Shown: in pieces, positions 44,881 through 53,643 of the stretch | How positions within the stretch are numbered: position 1 is the first letter of the stretch | Layout of the letters: every line of letters begins with the position of its first letter | Assembly: GCA_018136815.1 (NCBI GenBank) | Contig: CM030936.1 | Coordinates: forward strand, 1,586,569 to 1,650,568 | Reading direction: 5' to 3' | From: Isochrysis galbana | Taxonomy: Eukaryota; Haptophyta; Isochrysidales; Isochrysidaceae | DNA: 64,000 bases | Position numbers and translations under genes: made by a program | Notes under the pieces: model-generated | Databases searched by the model: none | The model's input: only the letters and a program-made list of their open reading frames with translations | Told to the model about the DNA's origin: nothing

Positions 44881-45578
44881 GAATTGACGGTCGCGCCCGC
44901 GGGGGGATCGGTTCCTTTATATCTAAGCTACATTCGGCATTTGATTCCCGCCCGATGCAGCGCCGTGTCGGGCTGCCGACAGTCCGACCACCCCTTGACC
45001 CTCTGGCATCATTGCCCGCGCAGCCCACCCAGCACATCACAGCGCGCGCACGCGGCTACCCTGGCTACCAGAGGCCCCACCCCGACCATCCCGACCCGCC
45101 CCTCGCAGGATTCGCCTAGGATCCGCTCACCGGCGCGGCCGTCCACTCGTGGCTGACGAGCCTCCGCGTTGAGGCTGCCTACGCGGCCATCCTCCCTCTG
45201 ACAGTGCCAGATCTGGTGCTGATCAATGAGGCGAGACCCGTGGGCGGCCTCAGGACGGGCTTCGTCGTGGCGCTCTACGCCACGGCGAGCAGGAAAGCCC
45301 AAGATCCTGCCAAAGCGCCTCACAGCGCATCTGGCGGGAACCCACCACCCAGAGCAGAAATCATCTTCTGCCGCTGGGTGGTGGGCTTGGCAGGCGGTAT
45401 TGGGAATCAACCCATACTGCCAAGAGGGTGCAACCTCAGGTTTGGTTGTTTTTCAGAAACTACCCCCCTATATGTGGTATAAGTTCGACCCCTTCCTAAA
45501 AGTACAAAAGTACAGGATCACCTAAACTGGAAAGAGCTTTGCTGGACGGGCCCCGCGGCGGTCGGTGGCTGGTTTGTG
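44881..45578. other. intergenic DNA
   Basis: A segment at 45080-45125 (CATCCCGACCCGCCCCTCGC, AGGATTCGCC) is loosely similar to 31340-31370 inside the nested transposon, so part may be transposon interior. No gene recognised. Confidence 0.3.
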
Positions 45579-45758
45579 ATGGCTCGCAGGTCCCCTCGGA
45601 TTGCTACGCGTGAAGAGGAAGCCTCCCGGCGCCGAGAGTTTTCGCGCGCCCTGATGCTGCGCTTGTCGGAGGGCCCCTTCGATGCCGTACTTTCTTTGGC
45701 ACCTGAGCCTGATTCGGACACACCTTTTACTTTGGATTCTTTTCGGCGGATCGCTTGA
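45579..45758 (+). CDS. small hypothetical protein
   Basis: A 59-residue ORF, MARRSPRIATREEEASRRRE with a following FSRALMLRLSEGPFDAVLSL, has a charged helical first half and an acidic second half. No family recognised. On the opposite strand an overlapping stretch encodes a good membrane span with a basic tail (see findings), so at most one of the two is likely real. Confidence 0.25.
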   Translation: MARRSPRIATREEEASRRREFSRALMLRLSEGPFDAVLSLAPEPDSDTPFTLDSFRRIA

Positions 45759-46011
45759 ACAGGAATTTCGACACGAGAAGAATTAGACAGATGGCGAGCA
45801 CGATGCCTGCAATCAAGGTGCCTGCGGTGAAAGGACGCAACCATGCCCGCTGCCCGAGTTGAAGAAATGCAACCATCGCCGATGGCCGCCACGCCGGGCG
45901 GATGGCGACGTCTTCCGAAAGACTTCACGCAGTTTCGACGCCATTTGCTGCAAAGCATAAGTCAAGCGATGGTCCTGGGGTACTGGGGTAGCGTACGCTG
46001 AAACGAGTCCC

Positions 46012-46200
46012 ATGGTGCAAGTGCGCCGAGCAGCTGGCAAACTCTATATGGAGAACAAGAAGGCCGTCCTCGCACGCATCACGGACCTCGCCACCCAAGA
46101 TCAGTCAAGCGACATCGTCGCCTGCCAGGACATCGACAATAGGATCGAGGATGAGGGGTGTAAGAAAAAGACGAAAAAGATGAAAACTCAGCCTGCGTAG
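46012..46200 (+). CDS. small hypothetical protein, Lys-rich C-terminus
   Basis: A 62-codon ORF, MVQVRRAAGKLYMENKKAVL ... ending in a Lys-rich tail (KKKTKKMKTQPA). It is not recognised and may be chance. It is listed because its residue composition is protein-like and no other feature explains this stretch. Confidence 0.2.
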   Translation: MVQVRRAAGKLYMENKKAVLARITDLATQDQSSDIVACQDIDNRIEDEGCKKKTKKMKTQPA

Positions 46201-46771
46201 CTGGGAGCTGGGGGTTACCGTGTGTTTGTGGGGGGGAGTTGCTATGCGCACGCGCCGCGTCCTTGTATGTCGTGATTAGCTTTGTACTCATCTTCATAAT
46301 AATAATACTCACTGGAGGAATTGTTGAGACATTCCTACCTAAAAAGAAAACACGCATTCTGAGTGAAAAAAAAGTCACCTGGCCCTCTTTTGACGGAACG
46401 CGACTTTACGACGTTCACGTTAAGAGTAAAGAATTGTAGTCTTGTAGAGCATCTTGTTGGCTAGTTTGCTAGTTTACCTAGCCACATACACCGGACGAGC
46501 CATGCACCAACCGCGCACACCCCATCGCGGGGTAGGGGCTCCGTTGCCGTCGGGGGCTACGGACCACAACACTAAGCTTATACTCAAACAACAAGAAAAT
46601 TCCGACGAGTTGGTTAAACTATTCTACTCTACTGAGTATTCTAGGGGCAAGGGTGAGGAGAGGAGAGAGAGAGCGGCGTGAGAGCCGGACGAGAGGGAGG
46701 GGAGGGAGGGGGAGGGGGAGAGGGGGTGGGCGGGGGCGGCATCGGGGGGCCTTGTGCGCCACCAGCGCCCA
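46201..46771. other. intergenic DNA and upstream region of the next gene
   Basis: At 46379-46408 CCTGGCCCTCTTTTGACGGA continues as at 14427. At 46564-46590 CACTAAGCTTATACTCAAAC is reminiscent of the MITE terminus. 46650-46730 is a purine-rich tract (GAGAGGAGAGAGAGAG) directly before the ATG at 46772. Confidence 0.4.
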
Positions 46772-49700
46772 ATGCCATGCCTCTGGCTATCGCCCTCTGC
46801 GCTGCTGCTCGCCCTCTCTCTCGGTCCTGCGGCTCCGCTCGCTGCCGAGAGCTCGACCGAGCGCTCTGTGCGGACCCAGTGCAAACGCTGCTACGCCCGA
46901 TGCGCCTCGGAAGGGTTTGGGCTGGCGCAGGACGAGGCCTTCGCCGCAGACGGTGATGGGGGGCTGAGCGGCACAGTACACGGCTGCTGGGCTGTGTGCA
47001 ACGCCTCACGGCCAGGGCTCGGCAGCTCACGTGGAGTCGCGCATGCTCCACCCCCTCCTGCCAGCTCGCTCCGTGATAGGCTGCATGCAAAACTAATTCA
47101 AAATGTGAAGTTGGCAAGTGGTGGCTGCCCCGGCGAGGACGAGCGAGCGTGTGCCTGCCACTCAGTATGCTTACTGCGCTACATTACCTCCGTGGCGACT
47201 CAATGCTTCAACACCTGCTGCACGCTTCCACCTTTGCCGCCGCCGCCGCCCCCATGGCCTCTACCCCCCTCGTCGCCACACACACCTCCATCTTGGCCCC
47301 CAAGGGTACCGTCACCGTCTTCCTCGCCTCAGCCGCGATCACCTCCACCTCCCTCTTCGCCACACACTCCTCCATCTTGGCCCCAAAGGGTACAGCCACT
47401 GTCTTCCTCGCCTCAGCCGGGATCGCCTCTACCTTTACGGGGGGTGATTGCACTACCTCCTCGCCCATCCCCACGGCCGCCACCTCCGTCATCGCCACCG
47501 CCGCCGGGGCCCTTAGCACAGCTATCGGTACTGCTGTCGCTGCTTCGACTTGCACGAGCATTCTATCAGTGGCACAGCCGGTCGTCTGCCGCGCCCCCCG
47601 CTTTTCCTGGGGGGTCTGCTGCCTTTGGCGCAATATCCGCCACCTTGTGCTTCTCAATTCTCGCTTTAATGTGTAGAGGATGGGCCGACAGCCGGATGGA
47701 AGGGAGGGCACATCGGTGGAGATCGCATGCAATTCTGCTGTCGATGGGCGTCGTCAAGGGGACTAGGCGGAGTAAGCGGTCCGTACCCGCTCACCAAATC
47801 GACCGGCTAGGCTATCCTCGTTGTGGAGCTTATTGCGATTTGGGGAGAGAGGCAGCAGTATCCGCCCCATCAAGCGGCCCTGTTTCCAACAATCATAACT
47901 CCAGCACAGCGGAAAGTGATTCTGACATTGGAAGCGGGAGCGCAAGAAGCAGCAGCAGCGATGGAGACGGTCTCCTCTCGACGACACAGTCTATGAGGAG
48001 GAGGAGGCGTTGGCAAGCTGCTTGGCATCACGGAGAGCAACATCGAGGTGCCCGTAAGCGCTTCGAGCCGAAGGCGGTTGAGCTCGCCCAACCCTGGTCT
48101 TGTTTGCCCCCGGCACAAGCAGGATTTTGGCTAATGCTCCTTCATGCAGCTGGGACTTCTAGTGCAGTTGGCGTCAGTGACACTCCATGCAAGGGCTATG
48201 TTGGGGACGATTCGTTGTCGCCCGAAAGTGGAATGGGGACTGAGCAACAGCCTTGCGCTAAGGTGGCCCTTTGTCGCCATGGCTCGAATACCTGCTCATC
48301 GGCCAGGGCATTGACACAAGGCATTGTGTCACCCAGAATTTTGACGATCACCGTGAGAAGTTGTGCTGCAGGTTTGCTCTTGCCACCGCTGATGCTTCTA
48401 CTACTTGTTGCAGGTCTTGTCCGTCTCGTGACTTCGTTTTGTATATGCGTTTTTGGCTTCATGGTGCCAACCCAACTGGCCTTCTTGCTCTGCTATCCCG
48501 CATGGGTCAGCTCAATGATTGGCTCTGCTGGAAGCTTCCGACGATTGGGAGTCTCCCTCCGCATTTTGATCTGTTGTGCGCTCATACCAGTGCTCTTGTT
48601 CGTACTACCAGCGCTACAGCTCATTGCTTGTGGCGCGATTTCGTTGAGAATCGTCATTCTCGCGACATTTCGGCCTCTAGCTCGGCTGTGCTTGCCGAGC
48701 CATACAGGGATGGGCCACACGCATGGCAACACCTGGCTGATAACCTCAGGCGGGGTGGACAAAACCGTACTGGGTAGCTCACGGGAGCCAACCTCGATCT
48801 CCAACGCCCGCCTAGCTTGGCTTTCCCCCGTCCTTGCTTCTTTGGCTGTCGCCTCTACTATGCGCGACTGTGCTGCTGCTGTCGCGGTGGCCGGCGCCAC
48901 GCACGCAGCCACATTTGTTTGTGCCTCAGCCACGATTCGCGCTGCCGCTGCGGTCGCGCCGAGGTCTTTACCCACGCTGCCACGGCGGGAGTCCCGCGTA
49001 GAGATCGACTGGTTGGGCGTCGCTTGCGCAATCATCGCCGCTGTGTTAACCACTCCCACCCTCGCACCATTCACAGCCGTGGTCATGATCCTGAAATCGC
49101 CATTGCTCTGCATACGAGCAACGGTGCTGGGCATTAGCGCGAGCGCCATCGCCGTCGGAAGGTTTGTCCTCACAGGGGACGTTGTTAGGAGGCGGGTTTC
49201 CGACGTTGGCAACGAGGTTGCGCGTGGGGTGGGGTGGGTGGGCGCGGGTGACTACGATGGAGATTTCGCTTTTCCCGTGGTCCATAGACATCCTGCGAGG
49301 ACGCTTGGTCCAACGAGTGAGACGAGCCCTCTGGGAATCTTGCTACGCGCGATCATATGCTTCGCACTTGCACCTGCCCTGATTCTTGCTGGTGCCTCCC
49401 TTGGTCTCGCATGCATGCTGATCCTCGTAATACCTGCTGCCGCACTAGCCGCCGGAGCTACAGTATGCGCAGGAGCCCCGGTTGCTTACTGCGAGCGCAG
49501 CACCGTCTCGGGTCTCGAGCTGGCGCTCGCCTTCGTTGTGACGGTCGACCGAGCCACTGATGTAATGCTAGGCGCCGGCTGCTGTAATACGGCGGAGGGC
49601 TCGCTTGCGGGCGAGGCAGGTGCCTTGATTCAATCTCACGATGCTCCGCCGCCGTTGCTGTGCTTCTCTGTCGCCTGGTTTCTGCGCCTGCGGAGGATTG

Positions 49701-50770
49701 CTCGCGGCCGGGCTCTGCGACGGCTCGAGTGGGCGATAGGGGTGAATGGTGTGCGTGGCTGGTGGGATGTGGCACGCCCGCCACGTTCGATGCCACTCGA
49801 CGGCGGATTCGTAGCTTGTGAAGACGCTCCGAACGAAGAGCTCAACTCTAAGCGGACCAATCACATGAACGAGTGTGGCGTTGATGGCTCCGCTGTCGAT
49901 TCAGAGCTTGCTCGAGAGGATAGACCCAAAGGGGTTGGGTGGATGCAGATTGAAACGATCAAACCCCATCGGTGGCTCTATTGGCTAGAACCGTATCGCT
50001 CACATTTGCTGTTGGGCCTTCGTAGCAAGGCGTTACAACAAGTTGGTCCGCCACGCCCACCAGATGAGGAAGACCTTTTCAAATTGATGCGCTCGGGTCT
50101 TTGGTTGGGCAGCAATCGCAAGAGCGACACACGCACCGAGGAAGCCTCTACGAGTGGCTCGAGGACCAATGACCCCTCCGATGTGGGCAAACGGAGCAAG
50201 CGCCATGCCTTGTCCTCTACGCAGGTTCCCTCATCCGAAGTGCCTCCGCTCGCAAAGTCAGCCGGCAAAGTCTTAGAGCTGCCTCGCGAGCGGCATGGTG
50301 AGGCTGAACGGAGGCTCGAAAGCCTTGCTCTAGCAGGAGTTGCGTTGGGAGCACGCGATGCGCGTGGGCGCACTGCGGCGCATCTCGCTGCCGCACGCGG
50401 GCACAACCACGCGCTGTTGGCATTGGGCAGGCTTGGAGCGCCACTGCATGCTACGGACGAAAGGGGGATGACCCCAGCCGATGTAGCACGACGCCAAGGG
50501 TTCACAGAAACCGCTGCCCTTCTAGACAAACTTAGATCTCAAGCCAGGGCGATGCGGATTCTTGGTGCGACGGCATCTTCCCCGAGTACGTCTAGGCTCG
50601 TTGGTAGCGGAATGACGGGCATGCTTCAACAGCGCTCTTGGTTGAGCATACCTATCGCGGTCGCTGCAAGCCCATTTGTGCTCTTGCGCTCAGCGCTAGA
50701 GCAGTTTAGCAGTGGATTCTCGGAGGCAAGTGGCCATGCGCCAGCAAGGAGCATGTTCGCATTGGTTTGA
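46772..50770 (+). CDS. large intronless membrane protein with Cys-rich head and ankyrin repeats
   Basis: A single open frame of about 1,332 residues from the ATG at 46772. It begins with a signal peptide (LWLSPSALLLALSLGPAAPL), then a Cys-rich segment (CKRCYARC ... CWAVCNAS ... CACHSVCLLRY ... CFNTCC) and a long proline/serine-rich stretch with two similar units (PSSPHTPPSWP). Several hydrophobic spans follow, e.g. LLLPPLMLLLLVAGLVRLVT, LRILICCALIPVLLFVLPAL, ILLRAIICFALAPALILAGA and GLACMLILVIPAAALAAGAT. A polar region then leads to C-terminal ankyrin repeats (GARDARGRTAAHLAAARGHN, LHATDERGMTPADVARRQGF). I do not recognise the family. It should be a surface or endomembrane protein with the Cys/Pro-rich part outside and the ankyrins in the cytosol. 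The absence of introns over 4 kb is unlike most genes here. Confidence 0.8.
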   Translation: MPCLWLSPSALLLALSLGPAAPLAAESSTERSVRTQCKRCYARCASEGFGLAQDEAFAADGDGGLSGTVHGCWAVCNASRPGLGSSRGVAHAPPPPASSLRDRLHAKLIQNVKLASGGCPGEDERACACHSVCLLRYITSVATQCFNTCCTLPPLPPPPPPWPLPPSSPHTPPSWPPRVPSPSSSPQPRSPPPPSSPHTPPSWPQRVQPLSSSPQPGSPLPLRGVIALPPRPSPRPPPPSSPPPPGPLAQLSVLLSLLRLARAFYQWHSRSSAAPPAFPGGSAAFGAISATLCFSILALMCRGWADSRMEGRAHRWRSHAILLSMGVVKGTRRSKRSVPAHQIDRLGYPRCGAYCDLGREAAVSAPSSGPVSNNHNSSTAESDSDIGSGSARSSSSDGDGLLSTTQSMRRRRRWQAAWHHGEQHRGARKRFEPKAVELAQPWSCLPPAQAGFWLMLLHAAGTSSAVGVSDTPCKGYVGDDSLSPESGMGTEQQPCAKVALCRHGSNTCSSARALTQGIVSPRILTITVRSCAAGLLLPPLMLLLLVAGLVRLVTSFCICVFGFMVPTQLAFLLCYPAWVSSMIGSAGSFRRLGVSLRILICCALIPVLLFVLPALQLIACGAISLRIVILATFRPLARLCLPSHTGMGHTHGNTWLITSGGVDKTVLGSSREPTSISNARLAWLSPVLASLAVASTMRDCAAAVAVAGATHAATFVCASATIRAAAAVAPRSLPTLPRRESRVEIDWLGVACAIIAAVLTTPTLAPFTAVVMILKSPLLCIRATVLGISASAIAVGRFVLTGDVVRRRVSDVGNEVARGVGWVGAGDYDGDFAFPVVHRHPARTLGPTSETSPLGILLRAIICFALAPALILAGASLGLACMLILVIPAAALAAGATVCAGAPVAYCERSTVSGLELALAFVVTVDRATDVMLGAGCCNTAEGSLAGEAGALIQSHDAPPPLLCFSVAWFLRLRRIARGRALRRLEWAIGVNGVRGWWDVARPPRSMPLDGGFVACEDAPNEELNSKRTNHMNECGVDGSAVDSELAREDRPKGVGWMQIETIKPHRWLYWLEPYRSHLLLGLRSKALQQVGPPRPPDEEDLFKLMRSGLWLGSNRKSDTRTEEASTSGSRTNDPSDVGKRSKRHALSSTQVPSSEVPPLAKSAGKVLELPRERHGEAERRLESLALAGVALGARDARGRTAAHLAAARGHNHALLALGRLGAPLHATDERGMTPADVARRQGFTETAALLDKLRSQARAMRILGATASSPSTSRLVGSGMTGMLQQRSWLSIPIAVAASPFVLLRSALEQFSSGFSEASGHAPARSMFALV

Positions 50771-51062
50771 GGGAAACGACTTCTCAGCCTACATACATCC
50801 CATAGCTATCACATCCCATTTCTCACACCTACACTCCCACACTCATGCATCCCATTCTCTCCGCGAGCAGATCGTCCTTTGCATCAGGAATCATTTTAGT
50901 TTTTGCATCCTCGTATCCCAATGCCTTCGTATCTCGCTTTCTCCATATTATTTTGCTTTGTATGAAGCCGACGGAGATCAGGAGCCCCGACGGGATCTTC
51001 CCTCTGGAAGTAGATAATAGTAATGTGCGATGATGCCCACTTAGGGCCGGTTTGCCCCAACT
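50771..51062. other. intergenic DNA
   Basis: AT-richer 3' flank of the membrane-protein gene with CATCCCAT words at 50800-50850. No gene. Confidence 0.35.
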
Positions 51063-51275
51063 ATAGCTCGGTCACTCACTCATTTTAACCACTATTTCCC
51101 ACCTCCCCTGGGTGTCCAAGGATTCCTTAGGGTCCCCCCCTACCTGCCCCGGCAACTCCCTCCCCCCTCCGAACGACCCCCTCCCGCCCCACGAAGGGCA
51201 ATGGCGTCGGTGAGGGACCCCCCTCCCTTCCCCCGCGCGTGGCGGTCTATTTTGGGAGATTCAGGCGGGCGCTCA
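51063..51275 (-). repeat. dispersed repeat R1, copy 3 (reverse strand)
   Basis: Reverse complement of 26153-26390 and 40340-40545, recognised by CACTCACTCATTTTAACCAC, CTCCCCTGGGTGTCCAAGGA and GGCGGTCTATTTTGGGAG. Confidence 0.85.
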
Positions 51276-51471
51276 CGGGAGGGAATCAGAGTAGTGAATG
51301 TGGGGCGCATCACTATTAGAAACGCGGAGCTTCCGCGACGTCCGATCGCGCGCGATCGGCCGAAGAATGGCCTGGAGGTGGTGGCCATGCAGAGCCTCCT
51401 AGAGCCTAGAGCTCTCGCGAGCAGGGTGGGGGGTCACTGGTAGGTGGCACGCGGGTTCTTAAGGGTGGCAC

Positions 51472-51963
51472 ACACCGGCACTGACCCACCACCGCCCCTC
51501 GCACCGCAGGAACTCCTCGATTCGCTTGCGCCCGGCCGCGATGCCATTGGTACGCTTGACGTCGTCATGCGCTCGTTCGGACGCCTGGATGTAGAATTGC
51601 TCCTAAGGGCGGTAGGACGCAACAAGCCGGTCGCGACCGGGGTGTTCCTGAATACAATATACCAACCCCAGATGGCCTTGTCCAAGCAGGCATGTTTGCA
51701 CTCTCATTCGCTCCCACCGGCACTGACCCACCACCGCCCCTCGCACCGTAGGAACTCCTCGATTCGCTTGCGCCCGGCCGCGATGCCATTGCCATTGGTA
51801 CGCTTGACGTCGTCATGCGCTCGTTCGGACGCCTGGATGTAGAATTGCTCCTAAGGGCGGTAGGACGCAACAAGCCGGTCGCGACCGGGGTGTTCCTGAA
51901 TACAATATACCAACCCCAGATGGCCTTGTCCAAGCAGGCATGTTTGCACTCTCATTCGCTCCC
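51472..51963 (+). repeat. tandem duplication of a segment of about 245 bp
   Basis: The segment from CACCGGCACTGACCCACCAC to TTTGCACTCTCATTCGCTCC is present twice in a row (51472-51714 and 51715-51963), nearly identical. The differences seen are a C/T change and a 6-bp ATTGCC duplication in the second copy. It contains AATACAATATACCAACCCCA. A recent local duplication within repeat DNA. Confidence 0.9.
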
Positions 51964-52260
51964 AAAACCGAAAAGTTGGTAAGTCCCGCACTTGTTTACA
52001 TGAGAAGTCGGGACTAAGGACGCCGCCAGCCCGGTACGCGCAGGAGGAAGGGGGGAACGGGCCACCGGGGGGGGCGCGGGCAACCGGACCATATATATCT
52101 AAGCCCTTTACCCCTATCCCCCTAGTAGTGCACGGGGGGAGTCGCCTGATGGCGGGGGGGAAAGGGCCTGGGGAGTGGGGGTGTAGGAAGTTTTGCTGCG
52201 TGAGTAGAAAGTAGAGGGCCCACGGCCGCGTGTGCGGTGAGACTATTAAGAAATTATATA
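51964..52260 (+). repeat. dispersed repeat R2, copy 2
   Basis: Follows the tandem duplication and matches 41160-41470: GGTAAGTCCCGCACTTGTTT, CCGGACCATATATATCTAAG, CCCCCTAGTAGTGCACGGGG. Confidence 0.8.
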
Positions 52261-52429
52261 GTGCCGGTTTGCCTTGCAGGCCAAGGATTGCCATGTCTCT
52301 TTCACCTGACACTTGATTCGGCCTCAGTTATTAGTTAGAAAGAAAATACTTTTTAATAATCACGCCTCGCCCTTGGCTCTAAGACTACCATGTAGCCACG
52401 CCCTGCCCCCCTTAACCTTTACCGACGAG

Positions 52430-52920
52430 CGGTCCGGTGACGAGTTCGGAGCACATCTCGATCAAGTTCCCTACGCAAACGTCCTTCTCTTTGGGCTAAC
52501 TAACAAGCCGTCATCTATCGAGGAGGTCCCTGTTGACTTCGAAGTGCAAGGCGTGCTTAGCAACGGAGTGATTGAGACGTTGAAGTCGTTAAGTAACGTA
52601 CAATGGACCAATACGATCGGAGCACAATCGTTCATCGTAGACTCTCCACGCGCCTACAATACCTATCGCATGAACGTCACCAAGACTCCTTCCAACCTGA
52701 TTGAGTTTCCCACAGGTCCCATGACAGCTGACACCACGGTCATCGACGGCCTTTCGTACACAGCACACAGCGAGGGCCTCGTCTTCCGCAGCAAATCACC
52801 AAGACTCCTTCCAACCTGATTAAGTTTCCCACAGGTCCCATGACAACATGACAGCTGACACCACGGTCATCGACGGCCTTTCGTACACAGCGAGCGCCTC
52901 GTCTTCCGCAGCATGCCGCA
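52430..52920 (+). pseudogene. discoidin (F5/8 type C)-like domain fragment
   Basis: The frame around 52430-52818 reads like a galactose-binding/discoidin fold: VPVDFEVQGVLSNG, LKSLSNVQWTNTIGAQSF and YNTYRMNVTKT parallel the family's F.l.GS.DG..W..L ... W ... YRYYRL.VT pattern. There is no start region, no partner domain and no nearby continuation, so it is a fragment. A stretch of about 115 bp (from CCAAGACTCCTTCCAACCTG to CGAGGGCCTCGTCTTCCGCA) is duplicated in tandem at about 52680-52800 and 52798-52918. Such domains occur in secreted host proteins and in algal virus or virus-like element proteins. I cannot tell which source applies. Confidence 0.45.
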
Positions 52921-53643
52921 CACACTCGTCACCCCCACCCACCCACCCTTCTCCCTTCTCCCCTTACTCCTTTTTATGATTTCGGGGGGTCGGCCATTCT
53001 CATTCTCGCCGCGCACGCGGCTTTATGACCCGATGGGGGAAGGGGAAGGGGGAAGGATCATGGATGGGACTTAAGGGCGGTGTGCGGTGTCATACTAGTG
53101 CCGGCTGTCATTCCTAGGCGTTAGCTCCGAATCTTCAGACTTTTTTCAGTACGTGCGCCTGAACCTTCAAGAGTTTTGTAGTTCGAGCAAAATCACTAGA
53201 TAGAGATAGATCATTGTGTCGCTGTCTGATGGTGATAGGCTCACAACCATGGCATGCATGACAACTGAGCAGCTTGCGGTGCATTTCTTCATACACTAGC
53301 GAGCTAGTGGGGAGCTTTCTCGGCTTCGTTTGAAGAGGACCAAGCTACACCATCATCACCCAACAACACGAATGCGTCGAGTAGGATGAGTACATGCATT
53401 GTATTATGATACGAAGATAATATGCATCATCATGCATGCACCATTGAGGTAATTAAGCGTTGAAGGGGGCTTCGAAGGTGTGCTCAGTGCAGAGGAACAA
53501 GCCTTATATTATAGGCCACAATCGAAGGCAAGTTGAATACAATTGAGGGTTTTCATGTTCGAAGCTTTGCGTAGGGCGTTCGGAGCAAGAAATGCAAGGT
53601 GGTGAAATGCGGCGCGCCCTCGGGTCAAATATTCGACAAAGTG
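52921..53643. other. intergenic DNA
   Basis: At 53115-53180 two forms of the C(C)GAATCTTCAGAC-T-run motif occur close together. Bases 53380-53460 are AT-richer with TGCATCATCATGCATGCACC. The 3' flank of the DNA ligase gene. No gene seen. Confidence 0.4.

Noticed and set aside
48493-49212. 239-codon minus-strand ORF within the large membrane-protein gene
   Set aside because: Shadow of the sense frame. The plus strand encodes consistent membrane spans across the same bases.
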